Positions 40,711-52,471 of a DNA stretch of 64,000 nt are shown here, piece by piece. The stretch lies in assembly GCA_017506865.1 (NCBI GenBank), contig JAFCMP010000168.1:620001-684000 (forward strand), given 5' to 3'. The stretch is from Tribonema minus. Lineage: Eukaryota; Sar; Xanthophyceae; Tribonematales; Tribonemataceae. The number at the start of each line of letters is the position of its first letter. The stretch's first letter is position 1. The position numbers were made by a program, and so were the translations under genes. The notes beneath the pieces were generated by a model. The model saw nothing but the letters and a program-made list of their open reading frames with translations. It did not search any database and was not told the origin of the DNA.

Positions 40711-43035
40711 ACGCTATAGCGCATCCGTTGTGCAGCATGCTGACATCAGTGCTCAACATCAGCGCAGTCTCCATGCTAGCATTGATCCGTTTGGAGGCAA
40801 GGATTTCACTGAGCAATGGCGCGGCCAGGTGATGCTGGCATGCCTTCTTGCCACCATTGTGCATCCTGGCGAAGCGATGGTACGTAACAACAATGAGCCA
40901 CATGAAGCGGTGATGCAGGCGTTCCATTGACGGGCAGCGAGTCCGGCGCGCTTCTATCGGCTATCAGGCACAAGTGTGGATGAATGGCAACGTCGTCGTG
41001 GTCCATAGCCGCGGCACCAAGCCATTGGAGTGCATACACTCTTGAGTATCACATTTTCATGCCCAGTCACTACGCCGTGCCTTTCTGCTTGTGCGCGCAG
41101 CAATCAGTTGGGGTACAAAATCCTAATCACCAGCTAGCTGTCCGGAAACACTCGTGGCAGGCGCTGGCTGAGACGCCCACTGCCCCCCCTCCCCTTCCCC
41201 CCCTCCGCAGGATGAACATGTGGTTCACTTCTCGAAGACGGTACATCCAAGTGTAGTTGGTGGACTTGTCATCTTCCTCTGATGGCTCAATCGCTGCTGC
41301 GCCATTCGCGTGCAGAAAGGCTGGCTCCCTGCAGGGCATCATGGCGGCGCGCCGCCCAACACGGTAGCAAGTGTGGTTTTGGTTTTTGCCACCCAATGCC
41401 AGCTACGCTTCGTACCTCGTGCTTTGGTCCCCGACCCGCTTACATGACTCACACGCAGATGTTGCATCGGTCGCGCTGTGTAGGACGCCTGGCGCGCCGC
41501 GCAGCGCCATCGTGGCGGCGCATCCCTCTCGAGTACTTCTACTTCCACGTCACTCACGTCACCGCTGGCAGCCCAGCTACGATTCGGGACGCAGGGTCAG
41601 GGTTAGCTCTGGCGTCAGGACGTGCTGTGCACCACCGCTCGTTGACGCTTCTGACGCCTCTCACCTCGGCGCGTCACGGTCGGCGGCTTCGGCCTTCACA
41701 CCCGGTCCGGCGCACTGCGCGCTGCGCAGCGCGATCCCGTCGCAGCGCTCATCGGCAGCAGCGCAGCCGTCCGCATCCGCAGGCGTCGCCGCGCTGCACA
41801 CGCTCGTGCGGCGGCGGTGCGGTGCCGTCACCCGGGGTTTGCAGCTGTGGCGCTGGGGTTTGCGGCGCCTCCGCGCCCGTCTGCGCACGCGTGGGGCGAC
41901 GGGGGAACGCCGGTGTGGGTTCAAGGTTGAGTGAGGAGCGGCATGCGGCGCATGACGCACGTGTGAGTTGCAGTTTACAAGTGTAAGTTGCAGTTCAAGA
42001 GGCAGTGTTGAAGTTTGTGCGTCGCTCCGCAGGCTTCAATGAGCGCAAGGGCTGCGGCGGTGGTGCAGTGCTGCGCGAGACATGCGTCATTCATTCACTC
42101 ATTCATTGTTCGGTCATCGTTAACAGTGAAGTGGGCCCTGCGAGTGCATCGTGCGTGGATGATTCCTTGGCGGCAAACTTGAAACATAGTCGAAATGATG
42201 GCTCCCATAAGTGCAGGCTCAAAAGTCATGAGTGCAAGTTCATGAGTAGACTCAACTGCTTTGGCGGAATGCAATGACGTCTGTACTCCAAGTGCGCTCG
42301 CACAAACTCTGACAGAATGATAAACCACAGGGTGTGTGCCTCACATTCAAAAACGCAACTGTTCACGGCACCTCGTGCTCACAGCACTGTCGGCGTGGCT
42401 GCATTTTGAGATCGTGCTATCTGCAAGCACAAGAACGGGGGATCACCTGTGTTCTTCCTCAAGTATATAGAGGTATGTTTAGGTATATATGGCCATTGTG
42501 TATATATACCATTGTGTAGTTCTTGAAGCACATATGCCTAGATATGAATGTACGTACTTGCCACATCAAATTTGCATGTACAGGCCATAGTTGTTTATAA
42601 GTGCCGATCAAGCTCAAAAATAACGTCCGCACCCGTCCCATCACCTGCAACAGCACCGTGATCAGCCACTGTCACTTTACACCTGCCACGGTGCAGAGGC
42701 GGTTATGCAGGCGGCCAAACAGCGGATGCTGCAACCTACAAGGCGCGCTCTCAGCCAATATGCATCCTCGTGCATAGGGGGGGGGGGGGGGGCGCTCCAC
42801 AAGCATCCAAACAGGTATCTGCGACCCTCACTTGAAAGTAAATATGAGTCTGCTCCGTGTCAATGGTCAATGCAAGCGGCCGCAAGCACCCAAGATAATG
42901 GTACAATACTTCAACGATGACTTGCAACACTCTCACAGCCTTCGCCAGCACTTCAGCTGGCACATCAAGTCACGCTCAGGATGGCGACAAGAACTCGGTG
43001 CAACACTTCAACAATGAAGTACGCTTTAAATACAC
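40711..43035. other. No supported gene; one possible terminal exon near 41209
   Basis: A C-rich tract ending CCGCAG at 41203-41208 is followed on the plus strand by DEHVVHFSKTVHPSVVGG and LVIFL before a TGA. It could be a last exon of an unseen gene; the match is too short to name. Otherwise the stretch holds short repeats and a G run of about 15 at 42778-42792. Confidence 0.3.
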
Positions 43036-43159
43036 GTGAACTTGCCTGCGCTTCGACCGGCGGGTCGAGTCGCGGCGAGCGCTGAGTACCACTCGTGGCC
43101 ATCTCTGGGTGCCGCGGCGCAACGTGTTGTGCATCTGCGGGGCTCGATGGCGAGCGGGC

Positions 43160-43161
43160 GC

Positions 43162-43198
<37 letters not shown>

Positions 43199-43376
43199 GG
43201 CTGCTGCGGCTGCTGCTGCTGCTGCTGCTGCTGCGGCTGCGGCTGCGGCTGCGGTTGCGGCTGCTGCGGCTGCTGTTGCGGCTGCTGCTGCGGCTGCTGC
43301 TGCGGCTGCTGCTACTGCGGCTGCTGCGGCTGCTGCGGCTGCTGCGGCTGCTGCTGCTGCTGCGGCTGTGGCTGCG

Positions 43377-43421
<45 letters not shown>

Positions 43422-43430
43422 GCTTCTTTG
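43160..43430. repeat. CTG/CAG trinucleotide tract, about 270 bp
   Basis: CTGCTGCTG runs are interrupted by CGG, CTGCGG and TTG. On the minus strand it would code poly-Gln/Pro after MAGQKRPLDLPQCSAKKR, which has two basic clusters and could be a nuclear signal, but a TAG replaces one CAG at 43312. In other frames it is poly-Ala or poly-Leu. Expansion-prone sequence of this kind often varies in length between individuals. Confidence 0.8.
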
Positions 43431-43637
43431 CGGAGCACTGAGGCAAGTCCAGGGGGCGCTTCTGCCCAGCCATCTGCAGGCCGAGCAGCAGGAGGAAGGT
43501 CAGCACGGTAGCGCTGCTGCAAATGTGGTTCTGCATGACACACCGCGGCAGCGCTCTGCAGGCACTACGCTCAGCATCCTCAGTGCTCAGCTGACTGTGC
43601 TGCTGCCTGCCCACATTGTACTTCCCGACAAACTCAC

Positions 43638-44149
43638 GTACCGTATTATCTATAATTAAGCCCATGGGGCGAGTTTTTTTATGAGTTTCCGAGCCCTCAT
43701 AAAATGACGCCCCACCCTTAATTTTCGCTCATGTGAATGTGCCCCCCCCCCCCTTTCTTCTCGCATGCATACGCAGCATTTACCCTCTGCGTACGTGTAC
43801 TATGCACACTCAGTGACTCATGCTACATCACCACATTATGTGAGCGCCTGCATGCGCTGTCAGCAACGTGCAGAGCAGACAGAAACGCAGCTAACAATGT
43901 AGCCAAACCCATAAAAGGCTCCAAGAGGCAGCAGCTGGCTTTCGAAAGTTGAACTGGTTTCAGGAGCGGCGTAGAAGCATGCTGGCACCTCATGATGGTG
44001 TTAGATGAGCTAAAATGGCTCAAACATTCATGCACCCCACCCTGTTTTTATCCAAATATTAATGGTGCCCCACCCCCCTTTTTTCGCTCTCATAACAAAC
44101 TCGCCCCATGGGCTTCATTATATCATTATATAGATGATACGGTATTGCA
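43638..44149. mobile_element. MITE-like element with inverted terminal repeats
   Basis: The left end TACCGTATTATCTATAATTA with AAGCCCATGGGGCGAGTTT is repeated in inverse orientation at the right end (AAACTCGCCCCATGGGCTTC ... ATAGATGATACGGTA). The arms are about 45-50 bases and the whole is about 510 bases. No transposase is present, so it would depend on an enzyme from elsewhere. Inside are two direct copies of GCCCCACCC...TTTTCGCTC. I could not establish a target-site duplication. Confidence 0.75.
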
Positions 44150-44339
44150 ACATGTGCATTCCACTGCAGTCAACTCTCAGAAACACCTACCGAGGCAGTG
44201 CAGGACAGGTGGTGTACGGGCTGCCGGGTAACAAATTTCCATACAGCGAAGTCTTCGGCGCTCGCACATGTCCTGGCTGTACGTGTGGCTCTCGGAAAAA
44301 AAAAGGCGTGCATACCCAACAGCCTGAACCAGCAGCTGC

Positions 44340-45941
44340 TCAGCCGTGGCGCACCTGCACTTGCGCCTGACCGTCGGCGTCGTGCGCGTGCCCTGCAGCT
44401 TGAAGTTGAAGTAGCTCCCCTGCACCTTGAAGTTGAAGTAGCTCCCCGCCCTCGCCGCGCGCCGCAGCGTCGCCCTCAAGGGGTACGGACGGATGAAAAC
44501 CTCTGATCTGCTCCACCAGCGGGGCTAGGAGCTCTGCGTGCATGCAGCAGACGCAAAAACGGGTGCGATAGAGGCAGAGCCAACATATGCTCAGAGATAG
44601 TCTTGCTGTCTTGCGCTGACGGCAGCAGCGGGACGAAAAGGGCCCTCTATCATCATGCCTCGTGCACTGCAGGCAATATAGATGCAGAGAGCACGTATGT
44701 AAAACGAGGGTGTCAAGAGACCCTGTATGAACAACTCCACCTGTGACTGGTGCCGCTGTGCGGTGCCACAAGCAGTGACCGCAAACCGCGAAGCGAGCTA
44801 TGATTGAAAGAACTACTTCAAAGTGGATGCTATGGCGGTCGCATTCAGAAACTGACAACAGCTCGAAGGAGGACGTGGTAAAAGCGAGACATAATTGCTT
44901 TCTGCTCGAGCCAGCACAGTGTGTGCAACATCATATGGCTACTGGGCTCGTCAGCAATGCTCAAACAAAAAGCACTGACTTTTGTCATCCGCATGCAGTG
45001 CAGGTTCGCAACTGCCGCCTGCCATCCCTCTTCCGCGCCTGCTTGCCTCCTGCTGCACATTCCACGACAACCAGTTTACCAGTGGCAGCAGCTTCTTGCT
45101 TCGGTTTTTGTGTGCTGCACCACCCTCGAGGGGATCCAGGCGTGCCGCCGTGTTGCCCTCAAGATTTCCAGACAGGTAGAGATCTCTGATCTGCTGCACC
45201 AGCGAGGCAAATATCCCTGCGCGCGCAACATGCGGGGAAGCGCGTGCAGTTGTCCTTGAGGGGGCAGAGCGAAAGACGCTGATAGCCAATTTTCGCTGAG
45301 GCCTTTGATGAAATGAAATGGACTGCAGATAAAGCAGCACAAGAACTCTGCACTGGTAATTGTGAACGGGACTTTGGTATGACCAACTTCAACTTGGGTG
45401 AGTCCGGTGCTGCGCATTGCCACCGATGCGGCCATGCAATGCAATACAATGGTGCTGTAATCGAGCTGTGAGATCAACCACAATTACGGGTGAACTCACG
45501 GCTGATGACACTTGTTATCAACAACAGCAGACGTGCATGTGTTTGCAAGGACACTTGGCATTGATGAGATCATCGGCATCTGCAACATCGCAAGAGGAGG
45601 TGTTGCACAACCACCAAGCACTCACTCTTGTCGACCGGAATCAGAACAGGTTCAAGGGTGTAAATCACCCGTCCTCCACGTGCGTTGGCCTCCCAGTGCA
45701 GGTGCTTCACGTTCCACGACAACCAGATTATCAGCGGGCGCAGCTTTAGCGCTCGGTTCTCGTTCGCCTCTGCCCTCCTGAGTTCTTTGGTGGCAGCTTT
45801 GCGTTGTTTGGCTTCTTGACGCTCAGCATCTTCTTCAGCACGGCACTCTGGACGCTCTCCTGCCGATGCGTGCAAGTCAGGGACCTGCGTTCCGTCCGCC
45901 ATGACTGTGGCGAGCGCAGGTGGGGCTGGCTGGCTAGTCAT
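44340..45941 (-). other. Tandemly duplicated coding fragments, unknown family
   Basis: Minus-strand frames share two motifs: LVEQIRGFHPSVPLEGDAAA (near 44500) with LVQQIRDLYLSGNLEGNTAA (near 45190), and LLPLVNWLSWNVQQEASRRG (near 45070) with KLRPLIIWLSWNVKHLHWEA (near 45720). The pattern suggests two copies of one exon pair. A starting Met segment with an acidic/basic helix is at 45941. I do not recognise the protein. It may be part of the partial ligase copy downstream, or a separate gene. Confidence 0.35.
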
Positions 45942-46929
45942 GCCCCACCTTCACCGGACTCTCCGTCGTACAGATGTGTTTAAACCCACCGAAATCGCAG
46001 TGTGGGTGAATGAATGCCACGGCGACGTCATATCAGTGCCATTGCAATCTTTCGCTCGCCAGCAGCCTGAGGATCCTCTGAGTGAGAACGGAGCCAGGAG
46101 AGTCAGTCGGCACTTGAACTTGAGGTATTGAAAAATTATTAAAAAATGACCCTCCCATGACGAACCACTGCTTTCAGCCTGTGCAAGCTCATGGCGGAGT
46201 GCTTGGCTTGGGGAAGAGTGCTGTGCGCTACATTTAATGTCAGAAAATACTTCGTCGCTTTCCGTTTTCAGACCCCCTGAGGGCTAGTGCGGAGATTGTC
46301 GCCTGGCACCCCCCTCTACATACCTCCAGGAGCTAAAAAGGGGAAGGGGGAGGGCCCGCCCAGGGGACAAGTGCAACGAATGCTTGGCAAGATGCCCTAC
46401 TTCATAATCGAGCATAATTTAGCATCATACGCGTCCATCGTACCATAAGTGTGCAGGAGCTCACTCAGTGCTCGTGGCTTCCACTGTCATCGCAGAAGCC
46501 AGGGGACTCGCTCACTGGCCGTGTGCCATAGCACCGAGTGGGTCCATGCTGCTACGTACATGAAGAGTCCACACAAGCACCAGTGTTGTGCTTCAAAGTC
46601 TCCGAATTTTTTTATCTACTGTGGCAATCAGTAATGTGTTTTGCCTGCAAGGCTGGGGCTTATGTCAATAGTGCTGTGGTACTCGCGATGTGTTCTGTTC
46701 ATGTATGCACAACTGAGGTGATGAAATGAACCTCAGGCTGGTATGGACACAAGTGTCATGCTGCTGGTTCAGTGCAATGCCACTACTGCTGCAGCACACG
46801 CGGAACGAATTACTCACAGTCTGCATTTCTCATCAGCCAGAGACCTGGCACGATCCACAGTGGTGCAGCAGCGCGTCCGGCACTGAATCTGAATGGCCCG
46901 GTTGCAGTGATCATTGGTGCAATGCCACC
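45942..46929. other. No supported gene
   Basis: No coding segment can be supported on either strand. From about 46930 the sequence becomes the duplicated 3' flank of the HECT gene. Confidence 0.35.
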
Positions 46930-47810
46930 AAATTGCTGGAAGGACGTTGATTGAATGCACTTGGTAGTATCAAATCAAGCAGCCGCATACACAGCAAAAT
47001 TGGAGTGCCCCTTTCAGTTGACGCATTGCAGGGCCCAAGCATCTTAATGCGCAGTTCAAAGATTGTCGGCTGTGTAGAGTATCAAATGAACGCGATTTAA
47101 AGCCCACAGGATCACATATATACACTGCATGCAGGGAAACGTTGAGAGCGTCGCACGTGTATGCGGCGCTTCATTTTTTACAGTAGCGTACTGGTTTTCA
47201 TGCAGAGACGTGCGCCCAGGTGTTGTCGATGCAATGCATTTCGGCGACTGCCGTACAGTGCGTACATGTCACACACATTCCAGATAGCGTTGCATCGACA
47301 ACAGATGGGCGCACAAGAGGTGGTTGTGCACTGCGATCTTGTATTATAGCAGCCCCAGTTCTGGACTCCAAATGCAAGCACGTCAATGCACCCACATGAA
47401 CACCCATGAGCCTGTTCCACAAGTCCTGTCTCCGCCGAGTCACTCAGAAACATGCGCCGCAATTGTCCGTGCGTACTGTGCACCTGTAACTCAAGCCACA
47501 AGCTGCCATGGCCTGGCTGTAATGCCAAGATCCAGCCCTCACACCCTGCACGACATGCAAACGCACACCAAGCTCTCAAGTGCCGAGCATACGCGGCAGA
47601 TCAGGAAAGGTAGCTGGCCATATGATTCATCTTGCCTACTTGAAGCGACAAGGAACCCCCTGAACCCCCCGGATCAGGCAGCGCAGCAGCTGGCTGCACG
47701 TTGAAGGTGAAGATGGCCTGCAAGCAATCGCAATCGCACCACATGACCCATCTCGCCCACTCGATGCTACAACGAAACTCCCTTGGACCATGCAGCAGCA
47801 GCGCAGCGGA

Positions 47811-47981
47811 TCAATGCACGTCAAACGTGTTTACCGCCATGGCAGTGCTCATGGCCTCTTGCAGCGCGGCCAGGCTCGTGTAGCTGGGCACGCGCAGCTC
47901 GTTGAAGCACGTCGACGCCTCCGGCAGCCTGTCTGGGAGGATGCTCACCGCGCCGTCGCTGGTGCGGATGCCCAACTGCAC
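47811..47981 (-). pseudogene. Second copy of HECT last exon
   Basis: 171 bases, the same length as the exon at 27418-27588. It reads VQLGIRTSDGAVSILPDRLP and EASTCFNELRVPSYTS, and ends AVNTFDVH before TGA. The catalytic Cys and the acceptor are kept. Differences are conservative (for example P to L, L to V, Q to H). No other HECT exons were found upstream on this strand, so it is probably a partial duplicate, though an alternative last exon of the same long gene cannot be excluded. Confidence 0.6.
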
Positions 47982-48240
47982 CTGAACACAAAAGAAAAGC
48001 GAACGCAACCAAGAGAGAGGGTCAACATCATACTTCGAAGTACTTCAAAGTAGTAAAGTTGAAGTATTGTACTCGACTTGAAGTAGATTACACGCCGTTG
48101 CTGTCGCTGGTGCGGATGCACGGCTGCACCTGTAAATAGCGGCGGCCGCGACCAAAAGGGAGGATGACATACTTCATACCTCAGATATGAAGAGATTACG
48201 CTGAGCCGACGCTGGTGCGGATGCCCAGCTGCATCTGCGC
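47982..48240 (-). repeat. Two intronic echoes of the HECT last-exon start
   Basis: The complement of GGTGCGGATGC.C.GCTGCA.CTG (acceptor CAG plus VQLGIRT) recurs with exon-start positions 48129 and 48234, 148 and 105 bases from each other and from the true start at 47981. Both decayed copies lie in the intron. Confidence 0.75.
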
Positions 48241-48704
48241 AGAGGCGGACGGCGTCAACATGCTGTACTTCAGTTTGAAGTGGAATATGCTGAACCATGA
48301 CAGCCGACCCCGATGAACCGGTCTGGTATTCGTGCTTGCAGCAAGCAGGAGTTGGCACACCAGCAGCAAACCGCAGCGCACACCACCACCGAAGGACACT
48401 GCATCCCCATTGGCCGCGCTGGCGTAATGATACTATTTAATAGAGCAGCAGCATGCCGTTCTAATACGACCAGTTCCTCATCTCTCTCATAGTGCCAGAA
48501 GGAGAGCACAAACCTTGCAACTGAAAAGTATGAAGGCCTAGTCAGATTCCCACGATATTTGAATTCCTTGTCACAACTAGGGACAGGTTTCCACATGAGC
48601 CACGTGTCTTGATCCAGGATATATAACTGTACATTCACAAATGCAAAATCGTAAGCGCTCAACACCAGAGCGGGCCGCGCTTTGGCGAGCGTATGTGTTG
48701 TATG

Positions 48705-49350
48705 TTACTGGAGATGTCAAAAGTGGAGGAATTTGGTGGGCACAAAATGCAATCTCGCTGATATGCAACGCTGTCACACGCAGCGGGCTGGCCAGTCACT
48801 TTGCCCTTGCCCCTGCCTAGCATTATGCAGGGGCTGCAAGCCCACACGCGGAGCCACAAAGCCATACGCCACCCCCCCCCCCCCCCCCCCCGCCCCCTCC
48901 CCCCCCCCCTTCCATGATTCAAGGCCAACCCAAGCCAGGACACTGCTCTCGCACACAACTCAGTACTGCTGCAAGTCCTGGCGCGTACACGAGCAGCCCG
49001 AATGAGCATGCAATGTTCAGTGTCACAGCAGCACAGCGCAGTAGCGCGTCGACATGTCATGATGCATCATCCATGGGGGGGGGGCGCGGCAGGCCCGCTG
49101 CCGCCCCTGAGACTCCGCACAATGTAGCACTGCTGCTGCGTTGCCCATGCAAGAGGGGGGGGGGAGGGCACGACTGCGCATTGATCACGTGCAGCAGCAG
49201 CGGCGGCAGTGCGGCGCGTGCACGGGGGCGGGGGGGGGCGGGGCGGGAGCAGGGGAGATCATCATGTCAAAAAGTGCGGCACAAACGCACGCACGGGGCG
49301 ACCCGTACGCCCACTGTCGCTGACACTGCCCCATGGTCGTACCTGCTCTA
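48705..49350 (+). repeat. Dispersed repeat, copy A
   Basis: It matches 54010-54610 over its length: TGATATGCAACGCTGT, GCCCCTGCCT, AGTCCTGGCGCGTACACGAG and CAGCAGCAGCGGCGG-like parts. It carries C runs (48870-48890, 48899-48909). No ORF is conserved, so it is probably a non-coding mobile repeat or a piece of a longer one. Confidence 0.65.
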
Positions 49351-51080
49351 AGTAAATGTGTAATGAAAAAGGAATCGAAAAGATCGTTGAGCTCTAGGTG
49401 ACAAGGGATGGTTAGCCGCAAGTGTAATATCGTACTAGGGCTGTAGGGCTGCAGCGTTGCTCAACAGAGCGTGATGTTGGCGAGCACGCCAAACCTATTG
49501 TGGAGATCTCCCCTTAGTAATACGCTGGTTCACGTTGTGCCAGCCGCGTGCTCGCCGCGTGGCGTTCAAAGACGGAAATGAAGGCCTTGTGCAGGTCCTT
49601 CACGATCGCCTGCGCCTGGATCGTCTCCAATATTGTCAATTGTGCTCGAAGATTGTGTGGCGATGTTCATTACCGTAGTGACTTCTAGGCGACAACAATT
49701 GAGACAAGCAGCTGAGCAAGGGGGGGCGGCCATTTGGTGTGAGCGGGCTTGTGGCAGGCCTGAATATCAGCCCTTGCAATGACAGCAGCGATAGCGGTGG
49801 CGCAAACTCTGGCGGAGACGGAGATGGCAGCAAAGTAGGTGCTAGGCAGCGCGACAGCGGGTGAAAACGTTTCCAGCGTCAGCGGCGGCAGCGGCCGCAG
49901 CGACAAGGACAGCGCCGGCAGTGTACATGACAGCGCTGAATCAACATAGGTACGCCGCTTAGTTGATGGGCATGGTCAACTTCACAGCAACGGCAGCGCA
50001 AGCAGTGGCGGGGCTGCGCTCGCGTTTTTCCTGTCAGCCTGAGGACACCACTCCAATTACGTATAAGCCATCGGGCGGCGCAGCGCGAAGGCTATGGCGC
50101 AGATGGAGGCGGACTTTGTGCTGGGGGACATGATGCGCGACACGATGCTGTCATTAGCGCGGTGACCATGCTGCTGACCTGCTGGTACGGGCTTGAACGG
50201 CGAGACATGATGTTGCTGTGGTGGAGCCTGGATGAGCCCACTTCGGCTTGCCCCCATTGCAGGAGGTCGAATGACACAGCCCTGTCGTTACTTCTCGCAT
50301 ATAAGTTTTGCTGATTGTTGAATATGTTAAACATGTTTCTTGATGTATTGGTGCATCCACGTTGTCGTCGCACAAATTGCAGTGCTGCTTCATGCACTGA
50401 CGAGTGTGTGTCGTGTGATTTCCATAAAGGCGTGTGTTGCAGGTGCCGCAGAATCGTTATGCGTGGATTGCAGTGCTTTGGAGGTAGGTCGCATCAACCG
50501 TGCTACCGTACTACTAAAAGGCTCTGGCTGCAAGAATGTCTGCATGTGACATGCTAGAGCTGTCGGCAGCACATTTGAGCTCGCACATGGTGACATGTAT
50601 GCGGCCACTGCCAGTGCCGGCCATGCAAGACTGATTGCACAGCGTACAAGACCCCCCAACACGTGAGACCTCCCGCAAGCTGGCAGGGACCTCGCGCCGC
50701 GCCCAGACCGGGGGGGGCGTTATACCCCCTGATCTACGGTATATCGATGCCTCCTGCGGAGGAAACAGCCCGCTATGGGGCGCGATTCTAGAAGATGGCT
50801 GTAGGACGATCAGTCAAAGTTAACTTTTGCAAAGATGAACCTAGCTGCAAGCTGACATAAGCACCAGACTCTTCTCTCTGCCGACAACCGTTACCACAGG
50901 AAATGGCACGTGAAGGTGCTCCAGTACGCCTGCATATCGTTCCCCCCTGGACCGCAAACACAATCCTTAAGCACACACAGGGCTAGCAAGCAGCTCTGCC
51001 AGAGAATCGCATGATGCATGGCTTCAGGTGCGCCTGTTGCCATAGACAATAACTGGCGAGAAGCACATCTGAAATACTGT
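49351..51080. other. No supported gene
   Basis: Short open frames exist on both strands without family signals. GGCAGCGACAGCGG-type short repeats occur at 49800-49920. Confidence 0.35.
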
Positions 51081-51138
51081 GGCCAGCCCGTCGCTCACTC
51101 AAACACCTGCAGACTGCTGTGTGCAGGCATGTTACCTG

Positions 51139-51318
51139 CATCATGGTCTTGTGATCTTCCAGAATCAGCACTGTGCAGATCTGCCTGCGGCCGTCCTTGT
51201 GAGTGTTAACAATTGTCAAAACAGGCTGGTGCAAATTCACATACAGATTTGATGCTGACTTGCCAAGCCCAACATCAAGCCTCTTGCGAAGATGCCCATC
51301 TTCACACATTTTGCACAC
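51139..51318 (-). CDS. Possible exon, unknown family
   Basis: A minus-strand frame reads MCKMCEDGHLRKRLDVGLGK, then SASNLYVNLHQPVLTIVNTH and ends EDHKTMMQ before GTAACATG, a fair donor. Charged and hydrophobic residues alternate as in a folded domain. There is no family match I can name, and its gene is not identified. Confidence 0.3.
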
Positions 51319-52154
51319 AGCCGCAATCTCTAAAGCGGTGCTCAGCAGCTTGCTCTGAAGCTGCGCTAAGCCAGCGACAATGTGTTGTGCAGCACAGAGT
51401 TATGCCGAGAGCATACTTGGCTTTGGCGCTTTGGGTCCTTCACCTGGTGACTGCAGTGCTGCTGCTGAGCTGTTGTTCATTGGTGTAACGGCCCGTTGTG
51501 ATACCCTATCGCGGTTGCTGCCATATCTGCTGCACGTAGCCCAGCTCGCGGTCCAGCATCAGAGTACAGTGGGGGGGGGGGGGACCTCTTTTCTGCGTGC
51601 TGGGGTGGCCCTGAGCTTGCGCGTGTGTCTGCGCTGCGTGCCTTGCAACCCACAGAGGTCCTTTTCGGCGAGCCACCCGGAAATCACGACAACCCCACCA
51701 CTCAAGCGACTTCACGCAAGACTTTCAACGTGAACTTCTGAACGTGAACTTCTGAGCGGAAAAACTGGTTCATTCACCAAAATTAGTCTCTCTAGAGGTC
51801 ACAAAGTCATCACGAGTAAGACGCTCTAAATTATATTACTTACGTAACCTTTCTGGTAAAGCTAGTCGAACTGATATCAGCGTGCTGGTTGGCCCCGTGA
51901 AGTGGCTTGCAGACCTCGGATGCCCTCTCCGGAGAGCGACCCGGAGATGACGAGAATGTGAAGCCGACTGCAAGTCCCCCTCGCTCCCAGCACAGGTTTG
52001 CGGAGACAAGTCTAGAACTTCGAACTTCACTCACTGGCGTGTCACCTGTAATTGCCAGACTTCAAACATGAACTTTTCATACTGTTCATTTCAGTTGTGG
52101 GTGTGGAGAGGCTGTGGCTATACTTAGGCTGGGAGTATACGCTTTGTAAGAAGG

Positions 52155-52239
52155 ATGGTGGCAACACGGAAACGAATTAGTGTCTTAGCTGTAGCTGCTT
52201 CTTGTGACGCCAAAGCGGAAGCGAGCCTACAGCAACGTG
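52155..52239 (+). CDS. F-box/ankyrin-like protein, copy 2, exon 1
   Basis: ATG at 52155 opens MVATRKRISVLAVAAS, then CDAKAEASLQQR, phase 1 before GTAAGT. It has the same architecture as the exon at 14934, one codon shorter. The CDAKAEAS block and the splice site are conserved between the copies. Confidence 0.7.
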
Positions 52240-52471
52240 GTAAGTTGCGTGAACCGTGTTTTGATACCAACACACTCATGTCTTGGCGCCCGTCCAGGCA
52301 GTGGGCAGTGCAGTGTTAGGCGCGACAACAAAACTGCATTTGTTTGAATGACACCGCGCATGTTGGACGCGCTTGTTGAGCGAACTTCATAGGCTGCGTG
52401 CCCGTTTCTCTTCCTTTTCTGAGGGTATGTTGCCGACCTTCAAACACCTCCACTTTTGCTGATGCCCTCAG

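Noticed and set aside
41209-41283. A last exon resembling an ATP synthase delta/OSCP end (HPSVVGGLVIF)
   Set aside because: The similarity is to a handful of residues only, and no other exon of such a gene is visible nearby.
42965-43543. A poly-Ala ORF of 192 codons
   Set aside because: It is one of the alternative frames of the CAG/CTG tract and gives no information beyond the repeat.
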